Shown here one piece after another: positions 1 through 5,314 of a DNA stretch of 7,266 nucleotides; position 1 is the first letter of the stretch; the number at the start of each line of letters is the position of its first letter. Both the position numbers and the translations under genes were made by a program. Source of the DNA: Candidatus Zophobacter franzmannii. Lineage in GTDB: Bacteria; Cloacimonadota; Cloacimonadia; Cloacimonadales; JAFGVF01. Location: NCBI GenBank assembly GCA_030765245.1, contig JAVCCX010000145.1:1-7266 (forward strand). The letters are read 5' to 3'. Below the pieces are notes generated by a model, which saw nothing but the letters and a program-made list of their open reading frames with translations, was not told where the DNA came from and searched no databases.

Positions 1-811
1 AATCTTTGGCGGTAATGGGGTCGATAGTAAAGGTGAGAATGTCAGTAAAGTCCTTTCTTCTACCTTCAGCTTTAGGTTCAGGAGGATTAAGTGTTCTGAC
101 ATCTTTTAAAACATTGTTCGGGAAGGTGAGGGGGAGGTCAAATTGTTTGACTACAGAGAGAAACTCTGTCTCTGGATTGCCTGATTCTCCTAAATCCTCG
201 ATAGCAGTACCAAGTGGTAATCTGCTAAATTTCTTTGAACCCCAATCATCAATCTTCATTAACATCTTGCGTCCCGGAGCAACCAAATCACCTTCAATTT
301 CGAAGTATGAATGGATCTTTGAGAGGTCTGGGATAAAGTAATTCTTAGGTCCAACCTTAACAACATCTCCGGTAAGTTGTAAAAATCTGCGTTTCTTTAT
401 CTCGATAATTCGTCCGAATAACTTTCTGCCGTCGGCTCTTCTTTCCTCGACAGCCACAGTATCTCCTTGAAACGCATTCAGGGTATCTTCAGCGGAGACA
501 TAGTAATCTCCGGTGCTGGTGTTAACAAAGGCGTAGTTATTACTTTTAACAAGTGAGGAAGCGTCAAACACACCCTCGACCACCTTTGCAGGTAATCTCT
601 TGCTTCGTCCAATGTGGTTTAGTTTATAAAGGTCGCCTTCAATGGTTAATCGTCCGTTGCGGAACAATGTTTCCATAGCGCTTTTAAGCTTGGTCATTTG
701 ATGTTTGCCAATCTCAAGTTCAGTGGCAACATCTTGTACAGTTAACGGTTTGGATTGATCACGGTAAAATAGGTCCAAAACTGATTTGGAGAGACTCTTT
801 GGTTCATTCAT
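1..811 (-). CDS. rnr: Ribonuclease R (VacB), N-terminal part, cut by window edge
   Basis: RNase R is a processive 3'-5' exoribonuclease of the RNB family that degrades structured RNA, including rRNA fragments and mRNA with stem-loops. Only the first 270 codons are present; the reading frame is open to the left edge. Residues about 5-64 look like the winged-helix domain that RNase R carries and RNase II lacks (LSKSVLDLFYR, then TVQDVATELEIG). Residues about 75-140 resemble the first cold-shock OB domain, with a YAFV segment and FQGDTVAVE. Residues about 141-235 would be the second. The RNB catalytic domain begins at the edge: TFTIDPITAKD (260-270) matches the family's TIDxxxAKDFDD entry, so the Asp cluster that binds Mg lies just outside. 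The ATG is 3 bases after the upstream membrane-protein stop, suggesting translational coupling; no good SD is visible. RNase R is more likely than RNase II because of the winged helix. Family call is strong; activity is not testable without the rest. Confidence 0.9.
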   Translation of the reverse strand, partial: MNEPKSLSKSVLDLFYRDQSKPLTVQDVATELEIGKHQMTKLKSAMETLFRNGRLTIEGDLYKLNHIGRSKRLPAKVVEGVFDASSLVKSNNYAFVNTSTGDYYVSAEDTLNAFQGDTVAVEERRADGRKLFGRIIEIKKRRFLQLTGDVVKVGPKNYFIPDLSKIHSYFEIEGDLVAPGRKMLMKIDDWGSKKFSRLPLGTAIEDLGESGNPETEFLSVVKQFDLPLTFPNNVLKDVRTLNPPEPKAEGRRKDFTDILTFTIDPITAKD

Positions 812-814
812 AGG

Positions 815-1252
815 TTATTGTTTGTTTCCTATCCTTTTTTCAAGCAGTTCAAGCAATTCTTGCTTCTCTTCTGCGTCTTTGGAGAATCTTAGATTCAGTC
901 CCCTAAAGGCATCTAACCTGTTAGGGCGTCTGAAAGTACTTAGCATAATACCTCGTTTGTCCATAAAGTAACACCTGAAATCAGTGTACTCTCTGCGGAC
1001 TTTAAAAAACAAGTATTTAGCTTCAATGTGAGTATCATAGAATGTGTAATATGAGGGGATGAAGTAGGTTATAAGACCCATGAAGAGAATCGTCATCCCG
1101 AAGTAGTAATAAAATGGCATCTGCCAGTTCACAACTGCAATGTTCCAGAGCAAAACTGCCATACCAACAAAGAAGATAGAGAGTAGGGTAGAGGCGCGTG
1201 GTCGATCTCTAAAGGGCCAGGAGACCCAACTTACAAGGATACTATTCGACAT
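815..1252 (-). CDS. Small two-helix membrane protein, possible PH-like cytosolic domain
   Basis: This is an unnamed protein of 145 residues. Two hydrophobic segments at about 22-43 and 47-67 are joined by a very short loop (NWQM), so both ends probably face the cytoplasm. Residues about 68-145 form a soluble tail with alternating short beta-like stretches, ending in a charged helix (KDAEEKQELLELLEKRI). This two-helix-then-tail layout, with the SxFRRPxRLDAFRGLxLRF segment (105-123), recalls bacterial PH-like (bPH/YcxB-type) membrane proteins; that is inference from memory, not a search. I chose the ATG at 1252-1250, because AAGGAG (1268-1263) lies 10 bases upstream. An in-frame TTG at 1279 would add nine residues, but its AGGAG sits only about one base away. 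The gene overlaps the 3' end of yicC by 11 bases and ends 3 bases before rnr, so it is probably co-transcribed with two ribonuclease genes. A role as membrane anchor or partner is speculative. Confidence 0.8.
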   Translation of the reverse strand: MSNSILVSWVSWPFRDRPRASTLLSIFFVGMAVLLWNIAVVNWQMPFYYYFGMTILFMGLITYFIPSYYTFYDTHIEAKYLFFKVRREYTDFRCYFMDKRGIMLSTFRRPNRLDAFRGLNLRFSKDAEEKQELLELLEKRIGNKQ

Positions 1253-2123
1253 TAAGAACCATCTCCTTGCATTTATCAATCTCCTCTTTAATGATTAAAA
1301 CATTATCAAAGGAGTTCGTTGTGCTGAATTTAGATCCTAAGGTGTTCGCCTCGCGATGCATCTCTTGGAGAATGAAGTTGAGAGTCTTCCCCACTGCCTT
1401 CTCCCCTGAATTATCGATGGTCGTAGTGACCTTAGAAATGTGATTATAAAGTCTTGTAATCTCTTCGTTAATGTCTGACTTATCAACATAGATGGCAGTT
1501 TCCAGGAGTATTCGTTTCTCATTCTCCTCATTCAGACAATCACTCATTAGATCAAGTACGCGTCCTTTGAGTTTGTCATGGATTTCTACCTTGTGTTCTT
1601 CAAAATATGCACTAATTTCAGCAAGAGATTTGTTCATTTTAGCAATAGATTGGTGGAAGAAATCAAGCATTGACTGACCTTCATTCAGTGCCATTTCCTG
1701 ATGAAGTTTGATTGCATTTGCTAGAGTTTCCAGAAAAGCTACGGAAAACTTAGTATCATCTAACGCTTCGTTTTCCATTATGATAAGGTCATTCTTTTCA
1801 AGTAATTTATCAATGTTTGGAGTATAGTCAGTTCCGAGATAAGCAGCAGCATTCTTAGCCAGGCTATTATACATTTCCAACTTGTTATAATCGATGGTTG
1901 CATCAGAGGTTCTGGTGTCACGATAGTTCACACGCACCTCTAAAGTACCCCGAGTAATCTTACTCTGAATCAGCTTTCTAATCTGGATCTCGAGAAAGTT
2001 TAATTCATTTGGTGTGTATAGTTTAAGGTCGAGGAAACGGTTATTCACCGACCTGAGCTGTATCTCTATATTAAAGTCTTCATCTGTATAATTTGCCTTA
2101 CCAAATCCGGTCATACTTTTCAT
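1242..2123 (-). CDS. yicC: YicC-family endoribonuclease
   Basis: The product is 293 residues, the normal family length. YicC/YloC proteins are metal-dependent endoribonucleases; E. coli YicC is linked to turnover of the small RNA RyhB. Visible hallmarks are the N-terminal SMTGFG (3-8), the SVNNRFLDLKL segment (25-35), RGTLEV (58-63), DINEEITRL (217-225) in the C-terminal DUF1732 region, and LNFILQEMHREANTLGSK (248-265). The usual KEEIxKxxExVxNVE ending is at 279-293. Residues about 130-200 are helical and charged, as expected for the middle part. The start is well supported: AGGAG (2134-2130) lies six bases before the ATG. In many Proteobacteria and Firmicutes yicC is next to gmk; here it heads a unit with a membrane protein and rnr. 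A sigma70-like promoter is visible just upstream. No key motif is missing. Confidence 0.95.
   Translation of the reverse strand: MKSMTGFGKANYTDEDFNIEIQLRSVNNRFLDLKLYTPNELNFLEIQIRKLIQSKITRGTLEVRVNYRDTRTSDATIDYNKLEMYNSLAKNAAAYLGTDYTPNIDKLLEKNDLIIMENEALDDTKFSVAFLETLANAIKLHQEMALNEGQSMLDFFHQSIAKMNKSLAEISAYFEEHKVEIHDKLKGRVLDLMSDCLNEENEKRILLETAIYVDKSDINEEITRLYNHISKVTTTIDNSGEKAVGKTLNFILQEMHREANTLGSKFSTTNSFDNVLIIKEEIDKCKEMVLNVE
1263..1268 (-). promoter_or_regulatory. Shine-Dalgarno that decides the membrane-protein start
   Basis: On the minus strand AAGGAG lies inside the last codons of yicC, 10 bases before the ATG at 1252. It favours that ATG over the in-frame TTG at 1279, which has no properly spaced SD. 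Spacing is slightly long but workable. Confidence 0.65.
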
Positions 2124-2129
2124 TAATCA

Positions 2130-2134
2130 CTCCT
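2130..2134 (-). promoter_or_regulatory. Shine-Dalgarno of yicC
   Basis: AGGAG on the minus strand lies six bases before the yicC ATG. The match and spacing are near ideal, which confirms the start and shows that the organism uses SD-directed initiation. Confidence 0.75.
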
Positions 2135-2168
2135 AAACAATAGTATAATGTATAAAATCTAACAAGCC

Positions 2169-2198
2169 ATTTTATGCAAGCTATATTTATCATGTAAA
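2169..2198 (-). promoter_or_regulatory. Candidate sigma70-type promoter of yicC operon
   Basis: On the minus strand a -35 TTTACA (2198-2193, five of six consensus bases) is followed after 18 bases by a -10 TAAAAT (2174-2169, five of six). Transcription would start near 2161, leaving a leader of about 38 bases that contains the SD. A second possible -10, TATACT, lies closer to the gene but lacks a good -35. The region is very AT-rich, so chance matches are common. Confidence 0.35.
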
Positions 2199-2364
2199 AC
2201 CCATTTTGGCTATTTCAAATTTGCACGAACTCAAACTCATCTGACATCTTATATTGATTATTGACCGTTTACGCAAAATATAGCCGTTTTTTAGCTTTTG
2301 CTTATTCTGAAAATGCCTATAAATCTGTAGATGCCTATTATCAGCGGGGTAGAGCTGTCTTTGC

Positions 2365-2500
2365 TAACTTGCACCGTTGTGAGCGAAGCGAGTATGGGGC
2401 AAAGGCGACCCGCAAAATAACTCTCCAGGCTTCGCATGAATGCTTCGCCCTGACAAGCCTGAGTTGTTGTGTAAACACTTCTCCGCAACTGAGGACAGTT
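2365..2500. repeat. Palindromic repeat patch (GCGAAGC/GCTTCGC type)
   Basis: The patch is visibly richer in GC than its surroundings and full of symmetry. GCGAAGC (2383-2389) is the inverse of GCTTCGC, which occurs twice as a direct repeat (2429-2435 and 2442-2448) six bases apart. CAGGCTT (2426-2432) pairs with AAGCCTG (2455-2461) around the second copy. AACTG (2487-2491) and CAGTT (2496-2500) form a small hairpin with loop AGGA. The GAGCGAAGCGAG and CTCCAGGCTTCGC wording resembles dispersed intergenic palindromes seen in many bacterial genomes. Whether it is repeated elsewhere in this genome cannot be seen here. Open frames running through it on both strands are probably artefacts of the repeat. 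Confidence 0.5.
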
Positions 2501-2881
2501 ACGTTACGCCCGGAAGCACCATAGGGAAGAACACTCCTTTCAATAATACCCTCCAGATTCCCATGATTCTCGTTCTGAGAATTGAAACTTTGAGAACGCT
2601 CAAGCAAAAAGTGATAACAAAGATTATTCACAAACCAGACTTTTCAAGCTATTGAGCCTCTATCCGTTAGCTTTTATCATTACAAGTTTACATAACATAT
2701 ATTATCCTGAAGTCTGAGGAGTCAGAAAAGCCCCTCCCTCTGATCCTGAATCCTGAAATTTTGCCTGCGAAAATTAAGGCTGATTCTGTGGACTTTAAAT
2801 TTCTTCGAGACATATTCTTCAACTCAATCAAGCTGTTCATTCCTCACCATTTACAAGGTCTCATTTCATTCAACCATTGGA

Positions 2882-2904
2882 AAGGTAAGGGGATAGTTTA
2901 CCTT
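2882..2904. other. Perfect 7-bp hairpin in the intergenic gap
   Basis: AAGGTAA (2882-2888) and TTACCTT (2898-2904) are exact inverse repeats around a 9-base loop, GGGGATAGT. Neither side is followed by a long T run, so a terminator role is weak. It could be an operator or part of a transcript; nothing in the sequence decides. Confidence 0.3.
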
Positions 2905-3060
2905 GTAGGTGATAATTCGGAGCGTATTTAAATCTTGTACAGCTAAAGCAGTACTTCCTAATAACAACCAAATCACATACAAAATGCAATTCACATCAAA
3001 CCTAGAAATAATCTAAAACTTCACATCTTCCCCATCGTAGAATTGGAACAGATTATTAGA

Positions 3061-3089
3061 ATTGAAGAAAGCCACCCTTTCGGATGGCT
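3061..3089 (-). terminator. Rho-independent-like terminator after dtd
   Basis: On the minus strand AGCCATCC (3089-3082) pairs with GGGTGGCT (3077-3070) through eight pairs, one of them G-U, closed by a GAAA tetraloop of the stable GNRA class. The tail TTCTTCAAT is only moderately T-rich. Position, 67 bases after the dtd stop and at the entry to a long gap, fits the end of the kdsD-glycosylase-dtd unit. Confidence 0.7.
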
Positions 3090-3155
3090 CTTAAAATATT
3101 GTGACCTTCAAACACGATGAAGCTCAAGCATCATTTCCTAGAATCAATCAGTGCT

Positions 3156-3596
3156 TTAATCTCTCTCCAGGATAATAGTAACAGGTCCGTCATTAAGGAG
3201 TTCTACTTTCATGTCAGCACCAAAGACACCTTTACCAACCCGGACTCCGTAGAATGCTACTTCTTCGCAGAACTGGTCATAGAGAGGTTCAGCAATAGTG
3301 GGATGGGCTGCTTTGAGGAAATCAGGTCTTCTACCGCGACTACAATCTGCATAGAGAGTGAATTGAGATACGAGTAGGACTTCACCTTTGATATCAAGAA
3401 GTGAAAGGTTCATCTTGCCATTCTCATCTTCGAAGATGCGAAGATTCACAAGTTTCTTCGCAAGCCAACCAATCTGCTCGATAGTGTCGGTATTGCTGAT
3501 CCCGACTAAGACTAGGAGACCCTGATTGATTGAGGAGATTAGTTTGTTTTCAACTGTAACTGATGCTTTGGATACTCTTTGGACAACTAACTTCAA
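3156..3596 (-). CDS. dtd: D-aminoacyl-tRNA deacylase
   Basis: DTD hydrolyses D-amino acids, and glycine wrongly attached to tRNA-Ala, from tRNA in the cytoplasm, keeping D-residues out of proteins. The 146-residue length is standard for the family. Visible hallmarks are the N-terminal VVQRVSKASVTV (4-15), the SQFTLYAD motif (77-84) lining the active site, and NDGPVT (135-140) with the Gly137-Pro138 pair that gives chiral rejection of L-aminoacyl groups. GRRPDF (88-93) and FGADMKVEL (125-133) are also typical. The start is TTG (3596-3594), since no ATG fits the conserved MKLVVQRV beginning. It overlaps the upstream glycosylase stop in TTGA, a coupling arrangement like the common ATGA, with AAGG four bases upstream of the TTG. 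It is the last gene of a three-gene unit that starts with kdsD. The family assignment is secure. Confidence 0.96.
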   Translation of the reverse strand: MKLVVQRVSKASVTVENKLISSINQGLLVLVGISNTDTIEQIGWLAKKLVNLRIFEDENGKMNLSLLDIKGEVLLVSQFTLYADCSRGRRPDFLKAAHPTIAEPLYDQFCEEVAFYGVRVGKGVFGADMKVELLNDGPVTIILERD

Positions 3597-4228
3597 CTTG
3601 CCTTACCTGTCTCACATATCTCTTTAAGCGGACATAATGAGCATTTGGGAGTCTTAACGCAGAAGTCCTGTGCAAGCATAATAAAGAAGGCATGAAACTC
3701 ATTGTAAAGGGTAACTGACTCGTCAATACTCTCTTCGATAAGCTTCTTTAATTCCATATACTTGATCTCTTCAGGTACAATCCCGACTCTACTCATAATG
3801 CGAGTTGTATAATTATCAACAACAAAGGAAGCCATATTGTAAGCGTAGAGAATGATTGTGTCAGCAGTTTCCTTACCAATCCCGTTAAGGGAAAGCAGGT
3901 GTTTGCGGTTCTCTTCGACAGTAAACTTAGTATAGTCATACTCAAAGAGACCATCAGCAACATCCATAAGTCGCTCAGTTTTTAGATTGTAATAACCGGA
4001 GGGGATAATGCATTCAGCAATTGTGTCAGCTTCTGCTTCAAAGATGTCCCGGATCTTAGTAATACCTTTTGCTTTAAGGTTTGCAAGAGCTTTCTCAGCG
4101 TTCTTCCAGTTTGTATTCTGAACAAGAATAGCCCCAATGATTATCTCATCAGGATTCTCAGGTGCCCACCAATCGACACGACCATATTGAGTAAGCATCC
4201 GGTCATATAACTCTTTAATAAACTCCAT
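3593..4228 (-). CDS. Endonuclease III-related HhH-GPD DNA glycosylase (COG2231/MagIII-like)
   Basis: This 211-residue protein belongs to the HhH-GPD base-excision repair superfamily, which flips and removes damaged bases. Its N-terminus (YGRVDWWAPENPDEIIIGAILVQNT, about 15-39) is typical of the COG2231 branch, which includes the 3-methyladenine glycosylase MagIII, rather than of true Nth. The helix-hairpin-helix is LNGIGKETAD (114-123) and the catalytic Asp is D138 in VVDNY. At the position of the Nth lyase lysine (K120 in E. coli) this protein has Glu120, so it is probably a monofunctional glycosylase without AP-lyase activity. Four cysteines at 190, 196, 199 and 205 (C-X5-C-X2-C-X5-C) suggest a [4Fe-4S] cluster; Nth spacing is X6-X2-X5. 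The ATG follows the kdsD stop directly (TAG-ATG), with GGAG and GGG elements upstream. The stop overlaps dtd. The actual damaged base cannot be told from sequence; alkylated purines are the best guess. Confidence 0.85.
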   Translation of the reverse strand: MEFIKELYDRMLTQYGRVDWWAPENPDEIIIGAILVQNTNWKNAEKALANLKAKGITKIRDIFEAEADTIAECIIPSGYYNLKTERLMDVADGLFEYDYTKFTVEENRKHLLSLNGIGKETADTIILYAYNMASFVVDNYTTRIMSRVGIVPEEIKYMELKKLIEESIDESVTLYNEFHAFFIMLAQDFCVKTPKCSLCPLKEICETGKAS

Positions 4229-5197
4229 CTACCCTACTACTCCTGCTTTGATTAAGTCATGCATATGGAGCAGTCCAACCGGCTGATCTTTAGTATTAAC
4301 AACCGGAAGCATAGTTATATTATGATTCTCCATTATGTTTAGTGCTTCAACTGCAAGCATCTCTGAATCTACATTCACAGGATTATGGGTCATAAGCTCG
4401 ATAGCAAGAAGTTCAATAATCTCACCCTTACGCTTTTGAAGAATCCTACGCAAGTCACCATCAGTAATGATTCCTATCATAGTCCCATTCTCTTCAATCA
4501 CAGTAGTACATCCGAGTTTCTTCTCAGTCATAACCGAGATTGCTTCATACATCATGGTATCTGCATTCACTATTGGTAAATCATCACCTTTGTGCATCAG
4601 GTCTTTGACTCTCAATAGGAGCTTCTTCCCTATCGTTCCACCTGGATGGAATTGAGCATAATCTTTCTCTTCAAAGTTACGAGCACGCAAAAGGGCAATC
4701 GCAAGTGCATCACCAATTGCAAGGGCAACGGTAGTTGAAGAAGTAGGCACCAAACCAAGTGGTTCATACTCGAGGGGTACAGTTCCATTGATAACTGCAT
4801 CTGATGCTAAGGCTAATTGAGATTCAAGCTTACCTGTGATTGAAATGAGTGGTATCTTCAAAAACTTAATATATGGGATGAGATCTAATACTTCTTTGGT
4901 ATTTCCTGAATATGATATAGCAATTACTACATCTTCCTTTTTGAGCATTCCAAGGTCACCGTGGATACCTTCTGCTGCATGAAGGAAGATTGAGGTAGTA
5001 CCTGTACTTGCCAAAGTAGCAGATATCTTTCTCGCAATTATCCCCGTCTTCCCCATTCCGGTTAAGACAACCTTACCTTTGCAATTCAGGATTAGGTTAA
5101 AGGCATCTTCCGCATGGGAATCAATATACTCAGTTGCTTTTGTAACAGCTTTTGCTTCTAAGAGCATCTCATTCTTAAGTGTTTCAATAATGTTCAT
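4229..5197 (-). CDS. kdsD: D-arabinose 5-phosphate isomerase (KdsD/KpsF family)
   Basis: The enzyme interconverts ribulose 5-phosphate and arabinose 5-phosphate, the first committed step toward Kdo of lipopolysaccharide. The 322-residue length and domain order are typical: a SIS sugar-isomerase domain (about 35-185), then two CBS domains (about 205-255 and 267-322). By alignment with the E. coli enzyme from memory, all four catalytic residues are kept: Lys50 in GMGKTG, Glu102 after SGNTK, Glu143 before PLGLVPTSSTT, and His184 in FHPGG. Other hallmarks are LASTGTTS (62-69), HGDLGM (79-84), TDGDLRR (245-251) and LLHMHDLIKAGVV (309-321). The ATG has only a weak SD (TAGGT, six bases away). It follows the thrS terminator and a candidate promoter, and heads a unit with a DNA glycosylase and dtd rather than with kdsC, kdsA or lpt genes. 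A GutQ or capsule-specific KpsF paralogue cannot be excluded. Confidence 0.93.
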   Translation of the reverse strand: MNIIETLKNEMLLEAKAVTKATEYIDSHAEDAFNLILNCKGKVVLTGMGKTGIIARKISATLASTGTTSIFLHAAEGIHGDLGMLKKEDVVIAISYSGNTKEVLDLIPYIKFLKIPLISITGKLESQLALASDAVINGTVPLEYEPLGLVPTSSTTVALAIGDALAIALLRARNFEEKDYAQFHPGGTIGKKLLLRVKDLMHKGDDLPIVNADTMMYEAISVMTEKKLGCTTVIEENGTMIGIITDGDLRRILQKRKGEIIELLAIELMTHNPVNVDSEMLAVEALNIMENHNITMLPVVNTKDQPVGLLHMHDLIKAGVVG

Positions 5198-5221
5198 AAT
5201 AGTACCTACAATTAGTTAACG

Positions 5222-5249
5222 AAATTACTTCAATGCTTCATTATGTAAA
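5222..5249 (-). promoter_or_regulatory. Candidate promoter of kdsD-glycosylase-dtd unit
   Basis: On the minus strand TTTACA (5249-5244) serves as a possible -35, followed after 16 bases by TAATTT (5227-5222), a poor -10. The -35 is the same hexamer as in the yicC promoter candidate and overlaps the T-rich tail of the thrS terminator. The position between terminator and gene is right; the -10 match is weak. Confidence 0.22.
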
Positions 5250-5251
5250 GA

Positions 5252-5280
5252 CAACCCTCTCCCATGACGAGAAAGGGTTG
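5252..5280. terminator. Hairpin terminator after thrS
   Basis: CAACCCTTTCTC (5280-5269, minus strand) pairs with GGGAGAGGGTTG (5263-5252) through 12 pairs, two of them G-U, with a 5-base loop GTCAT. It begins 35 bases after the thrS stop codon and is followed on the minus strand by TCTTTA, a short T-rich tail. On the plus strand the same hairpin is followed by ATGTTTTTATA, so it may also stop antisense transcription. Confidence 0.75.
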
Positions 5281-5314
5281 ATGTTTTTATACTTTAATAT
5301 CCATAACAGGATTC

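Larger units (their letters stand above)
2124..3060. other. Long intergenic gap without a credible gene
   Basis: This stretch separates the dtd terminator from yicC, in a window whose other genes abut or lie within about 120 bases. Every open frame in it is short, overlaps others on both strands, lacks an SD at usable distance and has no recognisable protein motif. It holds the yicC promoter candidate at its left edge, a GC-richer repeat patch at about 2340-2530, small hairpins at 2713-2726 and 2882-2904, and otherwise AT-rich sequence. No tRNA or recognisable riboswitch was seen. It may be a decayed gene, a site of repeat insertion, or a source of an unrecognised small RNA. Confidence 0.7.

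Noticed and set aside
6..341. Plus-strand frame of 111 codons
   Set aside because: It is antisense to the RNase R gene, which reads continuously through the region with family motifs.
1253..1279. TTG start at 1279 for the membrane protein, giving 154 residues
   Set aside because: The ATG at 1252 has AAGGAG at a workable distance; the TTG has AGGAG almost touching it.
2365..2500. CRISPR array or tRNA in the repeat patch
   Set aside because: The repeats are 7 bases long and irregularly spaced, without 20-40-base units. No T-loop and acceptor-stem pattern is present.
2341..2631. Open frame of 96 codons on the minus strand in the gap, with a plus-strand frame of 87 codons at 2261-2524 overlapping it
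   Set aside because: Both run through the palindromic repeat patch, are rich in Cys, Arg and Ser, match no family I know, and show no convincing SD. Open frames on both strands of one repeat are a common artefact.
2713..2726. TCTGA-GGAG-TCAGA hairpin as a terminator or operator
   Set aside because: It has only a 5-bp stem with no T run and no adjacent gene end; such short dyads are expected by chance.
2688..2840. Possible 50-codon small protein on the minus strand (ATG at 2840)
   Set aside because: A GAGG lies only about one base from the ATG, too close to act as an SD. The translation is low-complexity and partly derives from the repeated ATCCTGA wording; no family is recognised.
3117..3377. 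Plus-strand frame of 86 codons
   Set aside because: It lies mostly antisense to dtd, whose motifs are unmistakable.
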